Assembly: GCF_024171785.1 (NCBI RefSeq) | Contig: NZ_JAMTCK010000014.1 | Location: 225,518-289,517, forward strand | Length of the DNA: 64,000 nucleotides | Reading direction: 5' to 3' | DNA from: Goodfellowiella coeruleoviolacea | GTDB taxonomy: Bacteria; Actinomycetota; Actinomycetes; Mycobacteriales; Pseudonocardiaceae | Part shown: in pieces, positions 56,627 to 64,000 of the stretch | Position numbering within the stretch: the first letter of the stretch is position 1 | Layout of the letters: the number at the start of each line of letters is the position of its first letter | Notes under the pieces: generated by a model | The model's input: only the letters and a program-made list of their open reading frames with translations | Databases searched by the model: none | What the model was told of the DNA's origin: nothing | Translations under genes and position numbers: made by a program

Positions 56627-58009
56627 ATGCGCGCGTTGTCGCCAAGTCCGTTGCTGGGACAGGTCGTCGTGCTGGGCGGGAGCATCGCCGGCCTGCTGAC
56701 CGCCCACGTTCTCGCCCGGCACGCCGAGCGGGTGACCGTGCTGGAACGCGACCAGTACGCCGCCGGGCCCGAGCCACGCTCCGGGGTGCCCCAGTCCCGG
56801 CACACCCACGTCCTGTTGAGCAGTGGCATCAGGGCGTTGGACGAGCTGCTTCCCGGGCTCACCCGGGAACTGCGGGACGCGGGCGCGCCGCACCTGTCGG
56901 TGCCCGCGGACCTCGGGGTGTGGCAGGCGGGACAGTGGATCTCGCGCAGCCACCCGTCCGGGCCGATCATGACGCCGACGCGGCCGCTGCTGGAGCGGGC
57001 CGTCCGCGAGCGCGTGCTGGCCAACCCGGACATCCGGGTGCTCACCTCGACCGAGGCCACCGGCCTGACCGGTGGTCCCCACCAGATCACCGGCGTGACC
57101 TACCGCAGCCGGGGAGGCGACCACCAGGCCAGGCACAGCCTGTCCGCCGACCTGGTGGTGGACGCCACCGGCCGAGGCAGCCGGACGCCCGAGTGGCTGA
57201 CCGCGCTGGGCGCCCCCGCGCCCGACGAGGAACTGCTGGAGACCGGGCGGGCCTACGCCACCTGTGTCTTCCAGACCGACGAACTCGTGCCCGACGGCCA
57301 CATCAGGGGTTTCTACATCGTGCCCGAGGCCAGGCAACCACTCGGGACGATCATCCTGCCCGCCGAGGGTGACCGGTGGATGGTGACCCTGTCCGGGCCG
57401 CGCGGGCAGGCGCCACCCAACGACGTGACCGGTTTCGTCGACTTCACCCGCGATCTCCCGCACGACGGGCCGCACAAGTGGCTGAGCACGGCACAGGCCG
57501 TCGGTCGTCCGGTCGGCTTCCGGCACACCACGAACCGGCGGCGCCGCTACGACCGCGCCGCGCGCCACCGCACCGGGCTGCTCGTGGTCGGTGACGCGCT
57601 GTGCGCCCTCAACCCCGTGTACGGCCAGGGCATGTCCGCGGCGGCGCTGAACGCGGTGGCCCTCCACCGGGAACTGGCCGGTGCCCGCGCCACCCCGGCC
57701 ACCCACCGGCTGCAGCGGGCGGTGCTGCGTTCCTCGCGCGGGGCGTGGCAGGTCGCCACGGGCGCGGACGGCGCCATGCCCGGGGCGAACGGCAACGCGC
57801 TGCGCACGGGCGTGGGCGGCCGGGTGGTCAACTGGTACCTGGACCGGGTGAGCGAGCGCGTGCCCGGCGATCCGGTTGTCTGCCGCGCGTTCCGCGACGT
57901 GTTCTCCCTCCTCGCCCCGCCGAGCAGCCTGCTCACCTCCCCCCGGGTGCTCCACCGAACACTGCTGCGCTCCCCCGTCCAGACACCACCCGACCTGCCC
58001 ACACCGTGA
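56627..58009 (+). CDS. FAD-dependent monooxygenase, prenyl epoxidase candidate
   Basis: A 460-residue flavoprotein from ATG 56627 (AAAGG 6 bases ahead). VVVLGGSIAGLLTAHVLARH is the FAD site, VVDATGRGSRTPEWL the middle motif, and VVGDALCALNPVYGQGMSAAA the GD motif. This is the branch of the group A flavoproteins that includes terpenoid epoxidases. The gene lies between two prenyl synthase genes, and a membrane cyclase is nearby, so terminal epoxidation of a prenyl chain to start cyclisation is the best guess. Aromatic hydroxylation or halogenation cannot be excluded. Confidence 0.8.
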   Translation: MRALSPSPLLGQVVVLGGSIAGLLTAHVLARHAERVTVLERDQYAAGPEPRSGVPQSRHTHVLLSSGIRALDELLPGLTRELRDAGAPHLSVPADLGVWQAGQWISRSHPSGPIMTPTRPLLERAVRERVLANPDIRVLTSTEATGLTGGPHQITGVTYRSRGGDHQARHSLSADLVVDATGRGSRTPEWLTALGAPAPDEELLETGRAYATCVFQTDELVPDGHIRGFYIVPEARQPLGTIILPAEGDRWMVTLSGPRGQAPPNDVTGFVDFTRDLPHDGPHKWLSTAQAVGRPVGFRHTTNRRRRYDRAARHRTGLLVVGDALCALNPVYGQGMSAAALNAVALHRELAGARATPATHRLQRAVLRSSRGAWQVATGADGAMPGANGNALRTGVGGRVVNWYLDRVSERVPGDPVVCRAFRDVFSLLAPPSSLLTSPRVLHRTLLRSPVQTPPDLPTP

Positions 58010-58084
58010 TGCGCTCGACCGTGGCCACCGTCCCGGGTGGACCAGGTCGAGACCACCGCTGGCCCGACAGTGAAGGTTCACACC

Positions 58085-58225
58085 ATGCGACGCACAAGTG
58101 CACTCACCCGCACCGGGGTGGGCCGCTCCCACCCGCCGCACACCGCCCATCCCGCTGTCCACATCGGACGGAAACTGGCCCTGTCCGCCGCCGGCGGCGC
58201 GCGGCGAGCGGAGGTGGCGCGATGA
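58085..58225 (+). CDS. Possible small basic protein
   Basis: A 46-codon frame with ATG 58085 and AAGG 8 bases ahead. Its stop overlaps the next start (ATGA at 58222-58225), as in real coupled genes. The product is rich in Arg, His and Ala with no recognised motif. In GC-rich DNA such frames arise by chance, so this is a weak call. Confidence 0.25.
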   Translation: MRRTSALTRTGVGRSHPPHTAHPAVHIGRKLALSAAGGARRAEVAR

Positions 58226-59247
58226 CCACCACCCCCACCAGGAGACTGCCGGAATCCCTCGACGCTGGCGTGGCCCTGGTCGGGCCGGCCCTGCGCGAGA
58301 CGGTGATCCGGTACCTGTGCCCGGAGATGGGCCGGGTCGCCCAGTACCACCACGGCTGGACCGACGCCGACGGCCGGCCGACCAACGCGTGGGGCGGCAA
58401 GCTGCTCCGGCCCGCGCTGGCCCTGCTGTCCGCGCGCGCCGCCGGTGGCGCGCCGGCCAGCGGGGTGCCCGCGGCGGTGGCGATCGAACTGGTGCACAAC
58501 TTCTCGCTGCTGCACGACGACATCATGGACGGCGACACGGCCCGCCGGGGCCGGGCGACCGCGTGGACGCTGTTCGGCGTGCCGCCGGCCATCCTGGCCG
58601 GTGACGCGCTGCTGACCGCGGCGGTGTCCGTGCTGCTCGACTCGGACAGCGCGGGCGCGCGCTCGGCCGCCTCGTCGCTGCTGACCGCCACCCAGCGGAT
58701 GATCACCGGTCAGGCCGTGGACGTCGACTTCGAGCGGCGCACCGACGTGACCCTGGCCGAGTGCGTGGCGATGGCGGGCAACAAGACGGGTGCGCTGCTC
58801 GCGTGCGCCTGCTCGCTGGGCGCCGACCTGGTCGGCGCGGACCCGGAACTGGTGCGGCGACTGGCGGCCTTCGGTGAGCACGTCGGGTTGGCCTTCCAGC
58901 TCATCGACGACCTGTTGGGCATCTGGGGCGACCCGGACCGCACCGGCAAGCAGGTCGGTGCCGATCTGCGGGTGCGCAAGAAGTCGCTGCCCGTGGTGGC
59001 CGCGCTCAACGCGCCGGGGTCGGCGGAACTGTCCACCCTGTACTTCCGGGCGGAACCGCTGACCGACCAGGAGGTGCGGCGCGTCGCCGACCTGATCGAA
59101 CTCGCCGGCGGGCGGGACTGGGCCCGCGACGAGGCCGCCAGGCAGATCACCGCGGCCGAGGAAAGCCTTGCCGCCGCTGGAATCCCGGACGCGATCCGCG
59201 GCGAGTTCCTGGACATCGCCGCGTTCATCACCGACCGCCGGTTCTGA
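58222..59247 (+). CDS. Geranylgeranyl diphosphate synthase-like prenyl synthase
   Basis: A 341-residue trans-prenyl synthase with all expected motifs: GGKLLRP for IPP binding, FSLLHDDIMDGD with the first Asp-rich motif and RRG after it, TGQAVDVDFE, GNKTGALLAC, and QLIDDLLGIWGD as second Asp-rich region. The pattern is that of actinobacterial GGPP-type synthases. GGAGG lies 8 bases before the ATG. Product chain length (C15 or C20) cannot be fixed from sequence. It probably makes the prenyl donor for the cluster. Confidence 0.92.
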   Translation: MTTTPTRRLPESLDAGVALVGPALRETVIRYLCPEMGRVAQYHHGWTDADGRPTNAWGGKLLRPALALLSARAAGGAPASGVPAAVAIELVHNFSLLHDDIMDGDTARRGRATAWTLFGVPPAILAGDALLTAAVSVLLDSDSAGARSAASSLLTATQRMITGQAVDVDFERRTDVTLAECVAMAGNKTGALLACACSLGADLVGADPELVRRLAAFGEHVGLAFQLIDDLLGIWGDPDRTGKQVGADLRVRKKSLPVVAALNAPGSAELSTLYFRAEPLTDQEVRRVADLIELAGGRDWARDEAARQITAAEESLAAAGIPDAIRGEFLDIAAFITDRRF

Positions 59248-59285
59248 ACCGAAGGCTCCACACCAGACAGTGGTGACCGGCCGGG

Positions 59286-59315
59286 CTGGACGCGGCTCTC
59301 CGTGGCCGCGTCCAG
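59286..59315 (+). terminator. Hairpin terminator after the prenyl synthase operon
   Basis: CTGGACGCGGC (59286-59296) and GCCGCGTCCAG (59305-59315) form a perfect 11-base stem with an 8-base loop, 38 bases after the stop codon. No T-tract follows. It also lies behind the convergent remnant gene on the minus strand and may serve both. Confidence 0.8.
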
Positions 59316-59372
59316 GCTCCCCTGCTCCCCTGCCAGGTGAGGTCCGCCCTGCGCCCGTCGCACCGGCGACGT

Positions 59373-59642
59373 TCAGCAGAACAGTTGGGCGTTCTCAACG
59401 GCCCACTCGTCGAAGCCGCGCAGCGGGCGGCCGATGATCTCGCGCACGGTCGGCCGCTGGTCGAGCGTCCACCTGGCGGGCTCGGCGAGTACCCGCACCC
59501 GGTCCCCGGCGTCCAACAGCTGCCTGGCCAGGCTGCGCCCGACGATCCCGGTGGGGCTGCTGCCCGCGTCCTTCCTGGGGCTGACCGCGGTCAGCAGGTG
59601 CAGACGGGTGTGTGAGGTGGTGGTCCGCGTGATTCGATCCAC
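59373..59642 (-). pseudogene. Internally deleted NmrA-like NAD(P)-binding protein
   Basis: An 89-codon frame from GTG 59642, which has GGAGGGG 6 bases ahead. It starts with a degraded dinucleotide fold (GIVGRSLARQLLDAGDRVRVL) and runs after about ten residues into what looks like the C-terminal end of NmrA-type proteins (GRPLRGFDEWAVENAQLF). Family members are about 280 residues, so some 190 residues of the middle are missing. The frame is still open, so a short product may be made, but an enzyme is unlikely. Confidence 0.6.
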
Positions 59643-59746
59643 GGCAAGCCCCTCCATCTGTGAGAACGGGGATCTTGCGCCGCCTCGGTAGCCCGAGGTG
59701 GTTGTCGGATCTGAGGTCAGCGGCCCTACCAGACAGTCCGGGTTGG

Positions 59747-60565
59747 TCAGCAGGCGCCGGCCAGGTTCTCCTCGATGCAGCCGACGGTGTTCAGCAGGAT
59801 GCGCCCGACGCCGCGCAGGTCCATGTTGTGCACAGTGCCGGCCACCACCACCGCGGCCACCGGTGCGGCGTTGCCCAGGTGGACCGGGGCCGCCACCTCG
59901 ACGAGGCCGGGAAGGTGCGCACTCCGGGCGTAGGCCAGGCCGCTGCGTCGGATCAGCTCGAACTCGCGCCGCATCCGGTCCAGCTCGGTGACCGTCCACT
60001 GTGGCTGGCGGATGCTCTTGGCCAGCAGGAGTTTGCCCGCCGCCGAGCAGTGCGCGGGCACCGGCCGGCGCAACGCCATGGCCAGTCGGGAGTGGTCGTG
60101 GTCGTAGAGCGTGCCGGCGTGGTGGACCTCCAGTCCCGACAGCATGCCCACGCTGACGATCCTGCGGGTGAGCTGGAACAGCTCGACCAGGTACGGGGTG
60201 ATCGAGTAGCTGAAGCTCTGCACCCTGGCCGGGCCGCGGCTGGCCGCCAACCGGGAGATGTAGTCGCCGAGTTCGTAGGACTTCGCCTCGGTCCTGGTGG
60301 CGAGGCCGAGATCCGTCAACACCCGCATCAGCCGGTGCAGTGACGACTTCGGCAGCTTGATCAGCTGGGACAACTCGGACAGCGTCAGCGGCCGGGACGC
60401 GTCGGCCAGAGCTTCCAGCACCGCCAACGCTTTCCGCAGCGGGGCACCGGCTGACCCGTTCGCCCCCACGTCGACCACGGTGTCCGCGGGCGTGACCGCG
60501 CCACGGCCAGGCCGTCGGGGAAGCTGTGCCCGGGCCAGCACCCGGGAAGTGCCTGCAGAGTTCAC
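59747..60565 (-). CDS. IclR family transcriptional regulator
   Basis: I chose GTG 60565 with AGGAG 6 bases ahead (272 residues). An N-terminal winged helix ([22 protein letters not shown] split over two helices, [13 protein letters not shown]) is followed by the IclR effector domain ([48 protein letters not shown]). The IclR gene is divergent from ispH-dxs-ispG, so it may control the precursor operon. Confidence 0.92.
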   Translation of the reverse strand: MNSAGTSRVLARAQLPRRPGRGAVTPADTVVDVGANGSAGAPLRKALAVLEALADASRPLTLSELSQLIKLPKSSLHRLMRVLTDLGLATRTEAKSYELGDYISRLAASRGPARVQSFSYSITPYLVELFQLTRRIVSVGMLSGLEVHHAGTLYDHDHSRLAMALRRPVPAHCSAAGKLLLAKSIRQPQWTVTELDRMRREFELIRRSGLAYARSAHLPGLVEVAAPVHLGNAAPVAAVVVAGTVHNMDLRGVGRILLNTVGCIEENLAGAC

Positions 60566-60901
60566 CGCCGTGCTCCTGTCGCTGACCCACCACCTCGGTC
60601 CATAGCTACCCAAGGGTGTCGCGGAAGCCAAGGGAGAGCAGTGCCGCTGGCCCGGGTGGGCACGCAGATGTGCCCTTTCCGACCGCGTGGTGCGCTCCCG
60701 GTCGACGCGCGCGGAACACCGCCGGTGCTTTCCACGGGCCGCGCACGCGGTCCGGATCGTGGTCGTGGTCCGGTCGCGCGAGCCGAGGTACACATCGCAC
60801 TGTCCGCACTACACACCGGTTTCACGTTGCCGCACAACAACAGTTCTGGAAAGCGGAACCCGTCGTTGAGCCGGTGCCGTCCTCCTCCCTACCGTGCCGC
60901 T
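60566..60901. other. Divergent intergenic region IclR/ispH
   Basis: About 340 bases with no convincing gene. The ispH promoter lies at its right end. No clear inverted repeat for the IclR protein was found. Confidence 0.5.
60866..60895 (+). promoter_or_regulatory. Putative ispH promoter, leaderless
   Basis: TTGAGC at 60866-60871 and TACCGT at 60890-60895 are -35 and -10 boxes with an 18-base spacer. The -10 box ends 6 bases before the ATG at 60902, so transcription should start at the start codon. No ribosome site is present, in agreement. Confidence 0.6.
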
Positions 60902-61903
60902 ATGGCAAACGCGAGTTCGGACGAGCACGCGGAAGGCCAGGAGCCGCGCCGCATCCTGCTGGCCGGCCCACGGTCCTTCTGCGCGGGAGTTGAACGGGCC
61001 ATCGAGATCGTGGAGCGAGCACTGGCATCCCGGGGCGCGCCCGTCTACGTCCGCAAGCAGATCGTGCACAATGCCTACGTCGTCGACGACCTCGCCCGGC
61101 GCGGCGCGGTCTTCGTCGAGGAACTGGACGAGGTGCCGGACGGCGCGACCGTGGTGTTCTCCGCGCACGGCGTCTCCCCCGCCGTGCGCGCCGAGGCCGA
61201 GCGACGCGGCCTCGACGTCATCGACGGAACCTGCCCCCTGGTCTCCAAGGTCCACGCCAAGGCCCGCCGCTACGCCGCGCGCGGCGACACGGTGGTGCTG
61301 ATCGGCCACGCCGGGCACGAGGAGGTCGAGGGCACCCTCGGCGAGGCACCGGAGTCGATGGTCCTGGTCGAGACGGTCGACCAGATCCGCGAGCTGTCCG
61401 TGCCCGACCCGGAGCGGGTCTCCTACCTCACCCAGACCACCCTCGCGGTCGACGAGACCGCCGAGTTCGTGGACGCGCTGCGGGAGAAGTTCCCGCTGCT
61501 GCACGAGCCGCCGTCCGAGGACATCTGCTACGCCACCACCAACCGGCAGCACGCGCTCAACGCGATCGTCGCCGAGGCCGACCTCGTCCTGGTGGTCGGC
61601 TCCCCGAACTCCTCCAACTCGGTCCGCCTGGTCGAGCTGTCCCGCCGCCAGGGCACGCCGGCGCACCTCATCGACCGGGCCGGCGACATCGATCCGGCGT
61701 GGCTCGACGGCGTGCGCACCGTCGGGCTGACCGCCGGCGCCTCGGCGCCGCCCGCGCTGGTCACCGAGGTGGTGACCGCGTTGGGTGAGCTGGGGCCGGT
61801 CACCGTGGAGGAACGCGAGGTCACGCGGGAGACGACGCACTTCGAACTCCCCTGGGTCGTGCGCGGGACCGCCGAGCAGTCAACGAGCAGCCTTCCTGGC
61901 TGA
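60902..61903 (+). CDS. ispH: 4-hydroxy-3-methylbut-2-enyl diphosphate reductase
   Basis: A 333-residue IspH with the three cluster cysteines in [24 protein letters not shown] and [11 protein letters not shown], plus HNAYVVDDL and [12 protein letters not shown]. It converts HMBPP to IPP and DMAPP with an iron-sulfur cluster, the last step of the MEP pathway. It leads an operon with dxs (14-base gap) and ispG. Actinobacteria usually have another copy for primary metabolism, so this is probably a cluster-dedicated copy. Confidence 0.96.
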   Translation: MANASSDEHAEGQEPRRILLAGPRSFCAGVERAIEIVERALASRGAPVYVRKQIVHNAYVVDDLARRGAVFVEELDEVPDGATVVFSAHGVSPAVRAEAERRGLDVIDGTCPLVSKVHAKARRYAARGDTVVLIGHAGHEEVEGTLGEAPESMVLVETVDQIRELSVPDPERVSYLTQTTLAVDETAEFVDALREKFPLLHEPPSEDICYATTNRQHALNAIVAEADLVLVVGSPNSSNSVRLVELSRRQGTPAHLIDRAGDIDPAWLDGVRTVGLTAGASAPPALVTEVVTALGELGPVTVEEREVTRETTHFELPWVVRGTAEQSTSSLPG

Positions 61904-61917
61904 ACGGGCGTGAGGAC

Positions 61918-63726
61918 ATGACATCCACCTTGCTCAGTCACATCACCGGTCCGGAGCGGCTCAAGCAGCTGCGGCCGGACCAGTTGTCCACGCTGACCAC
62001 CGAGATCAGGGACTTCCTCGTCGACCGGGTCTGCCGGACCGGCGGGCACCTCGGCCCGAACCTCGGCGTGGTCGAACTGACCATCGCGCTGCACCGGGTG
62101 TTCGACTCGCCAGCCGACCGGATCGTGTTCGACACCGGCCACCAGTCCTATGTGCACAAGATCCTCACCGGCCGGCAGGCCGGTTTTGACACGCTGCGCG
62201 CGGCGGGTGGGCTGGCCGGCTACCCGCAGCGCGGCGAGTCACCGCACGACCACGTGGAGAACTCGCACGCCTCCACCGCACTGTCCTATGCGGACGGACT
62301 GGCCAAGGCGCAGCAGCTGCTCGGCGAGCAGCACCGGCGGGTGGTCGCGGTGATCGGTGACGGCGCGCTCACCGGTGGCCTGGCCTGGGAGGCCCTGAAC
62401 AACCTGGGCGGCGGCGGGCGCCCGGTCGTGGTCGTGCTCAACGACAACGGCCGCTCCTACGACCCCACCGTCGGCGGCCTGGCCGAGCACCTGGCCGCGC
62501 TGCGCGAGCACCGGGACACCGGCCGGAACCTGTTCGAGGACATCGGGTTCGCCTACCTCGGCCCGGTGGACGGGCACGACATCGCCGCGGTGGAGGACGC
62601 GTGCCGCGCGGCGGTGCGGCTGCACCGGCCGGTGGTGGTCCACTGCGTCACCGAGAAGGGGCGCGGCTACCCCTCCGCCGAGCGCGACGAGGCCGACCGC
62701 ATGCACGGCATCGGCGTGATCGACCCGGCGACCGGCCGCCCCAGCAGCGCCTCGCCGCCCAGCTGGACCAGTGCGTTCGGTGCGGAGCTGGCCGAGATCG
62801 GCGCCAGCCACCCCGAGGTCGTGGCGCTGACCGCGGCGATGCTGCGCCCGGTCGGGCTGCACCGGTTCGCCCAGCGGTTCCCCGAACGCGTCTTCGACGT
62901 GGGCATCGCCGAACAGCACGCGGTCACCAGCGCGGCCGGCCTGGCCATGGGCGGCCTGCACCCGGTGGTCTGCCTGTACGCCACGTTCCTCAACCGCGCC
63001 ATCGACCAGGTCCTGATGGACGTGGCCCTGCACCGCCTGCCGGTGACCTTCGTGCTGGACCGAGCCGGGATCACCGGCCCGGACGGCCCCAGCCACCACG
63101 GCATGTGGGATCTCGCCCTGCTGGGCGCGGTTCCCGGCATGCGGGTCGCCGCGCCGCGCGACACCACCCAGCTCGCCGCCCTGCTGCGCGAAGCGGTGTC
63201 CACACAGGACGGTCCGACCGCGCTGCGCTTCCCCAAGGCGAGCGTGGGCGCGCAGATCCCCGCGCTCAACCGGATGGACGGCCTGGACATCCTCTACCGC
63301 AGCCGGTCGCAGCCGCTGGACGTTCTGCTGGTGTCCACCGGTGTGCTCGCCGCGCCAGCGGTGCGGGCGGCGGAACTGCTGTCCAGCAACGACATCGGGG
63401 TGACCGTTGTCGACCCGCGCTGGCTGCTGCCGATCAACCCCACCCTGATCCACCTGGCGTCCCGGCACCGCCTGGTGCTCACCGTCGAGGACGGCGTGCG
63501 CGCCGGGGGTGTGGGCACGGCACTGGCCCAGGCCTGCACGGACGCGCGGGTGGCCACCCCGGTGCACAACCTCGGGTTGCCGCGCGGATTCGTGGACCAC
63601 GGCAGCCGGTCGGCGCTCCTCGCCGAACACGGCCTCACCGCGGAGTCGATCGCCGGAACCGCGCTGACCCTGCACAGCACACTCATGGCACACCACCCCA
63701 CCAGCCTGGAAAGGATGCCGCGGTGA
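61918..63726 (+). CDS. dxs: 1-deoxy-D-xylulose-5-phosphate synthase
   Basis: A 602-residue DXS, near the usual ~630. Thiamine diphosphate site [47 protein letters not shown], and [15 protein letters not shown] for the pyrimidine part, with [15 protein letters not shown]. First and rate-limiting step of the MEP pathway. GAGG is 4-5 bases before the ATG. Overlaps ispG by 4 bases. Coming as a set with ispH and ispG, it should raise isoprenoid supply for the terpene cluster. Confidence 0.96.
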   Translation: MTSTLLSHITGPERLKQLRPDQLSTLTTEIRDFLVDRVCRTGGHLGPNLGVVELTIALHRVFDSPADRIVFDTGHQSYVHKILTGRQAGFDTLRAAGGLAGYPQRGESPHDHVENSHASTALSYADGLAKAQQLLGEQHRRVVAVIGDGALTGGLAWEALNNLGGGGRPVVVVLNDNGRSYDPTVGGLAEHLAALREHRDTGRNLFEDIGFAYLGPVDGHDIAAVEDACRAAVRLHRPVVVHCVTEKGRGYPSAERDEADRMHGIGVIDPATGRPSSASPPSWTSAFGAELAEIGASHPEVVALTAAMLRPVGLHRFAQRFPERVFDVGIAEQHAVTSAAGLAMGGLHPVVCLYATFLNRAIDQVLMDVALHRLPVTFVLDRAGITGPDGPSHHGMWDLALLGAVPGMRVAAPRDTTQLAALLREAVSTQDGPTALRFPKASVGAQIPALNRMDGLDILYRSRSQPLDVLLVSTGVLAAPAVRAAELLSSNDIGVTVVDPRWLLPINPTLIHLASRHRLVLTVEDGVRAGGVGTALAQACTDARVATPVHNLGLPRGFVDHGSRSALLAEHGLTAESIAGTALTLHSTLMAHHPTSLERMPR

Positions 63727-64000
63727 CCCAGGTCGCGCTTGGTATTCCCGCGATGCCCCCACCCGTGCTCGCCCCGCGCCGCAAGACCCGACAGCTCCAG
63801 GTCGGCACGGTCGGGGTGGGCAGCGACCACCCCGTGTCCGTGCAGTCCATGACGACCACACTCACCGCGGATGTCAACGCCACGCTGCAGCAGATCGCGG
63901 AGTTGACCGCGGCCGGCTGTGACATCGTGCGGGTGGCCTGCCCGTCGCAGGACGACGCGGACGCGCTGCCGGCGATCGCGCGCAAGTCGCAGATCCCGGT
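63723..64000 (+). CDS. ispG: 4-hydroxy-3-methylbut-2-en-1-yl diphosphate synthase, 5' part
   Basis: The frame starts at GTG 63723 inside a GTGA overlap with dxs, with GGAAAGGA about 8 bases ahead, and runs off the right edge. The 92 codons seen read [35 protein letters not shown] and [20 protein letters not shown], which is the unmistakable start of IspG (GcpE). It makes HMBPP, the substrate of the IspH coded upstream. The iron-sulfur cysteines lie beyond the window. Confidence 0.95.
   Translation, partial: MTQVALGIPAMPPPVLAPRRKTRQLQVGTVGVGSDHPVSVQSMTTTLTADVNATLQQIAELTAAGCDIVRVACPSQDDADALPAIARKSQIP

Noticed and set aside
60641-60901. Extended start of ispH upstream of 60902
   Set aside because: The extra residues do not fit IspH and the promoter boxes lie inside that stretch.

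Overview
The window is very GC-rich actinomycete DNA: third codon positions are almost all G or C, GTG starts and 4-base GTGA/ATGA gene overlaps are common, and there is an MbtH protein, a conservon and F420-type chemistry. A Streptomyces or Pseudonocardiales-type genome fits; I cannot name the species. Nearly the whole window is accessory or secondary-metabolite DNA. No rRNA, tRNA, CRISPR array or transposase gene was seen.

Region 1 (1-19.8 kb) is an NRPS/PKS operon read rightward. It holds the 3' part of an NRPS (A-PCP-C-A-PCP-C-A-PCP), a hybrid KS-AT-ACP-C-A-PCP-C* synthetase whose last condensation-type domain has a changed active site, an O-methyltransferase, a P450, a DUF6875-like protein, a beta-propeller lipoprotein, MbtH and an MFS exporter. 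Region 2 (19.8-24.7 kb) has a Ser/Thr kinase divergent from a three-gene operon: a flavoprotein, a small membrane protein, and a membrane protein that repeats the same membrane module and adds a zinc ribbon and a degenerate FHA-like domain. Region 3 (24.7-28.8 kb) has two methyltransferases, a luciferase-like F420 oxidoreductase and an MFS exporter, possibly tailoring genes of region 1.

Region 4 (28.8-37.5 kb) is a mixed accessory stretch: an MFS/hydrolase pair divergent from a LysR gene, a secreted pectate lyase-like protein, an HxlR/enoyl-CoA hydratase divergent pair with a clear operator-like inverted repeat, and a STAND-type ATPase with TPRs. Region 5 (38.0-42.1 kb) is a conservon (kinase-like, roadblock, DUF742, GTPase) fused by overlap to a styrene monooxygenase-like gene.

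Region 6 (42.2-64 kb) looks like a terpenoid or meroterpenoid cluster. On the left is an oxidative cassette (P450, ferredoxin, aromatic hydroxylase, group D flavin monooxygenase) plus an MFS pump and a TetR regulator; then a SARP regulator; then a Pyr4/PaxB/XiaH-type membrane terpene cyclase, flavin reductase, epoxide-hydrolase-like protein, a second, paralogous TetR, two prenyl synthase-fold proteins, a compact tryptophan dioxygenase-like protein and an FAD epoxidase-like protein. It ends in ispH-dxs-ispG (the last gene cut by the window), which would supply isoprenoid precursors. The two TetR genes share a related upstream block, which ties the oxidative and terpene halves together. The combination of membrane cyclase, FAD epoxidase and two prenyltransferase-fold proteins resembles the core of indole-terpenoid pathways and is the most interesting system here.
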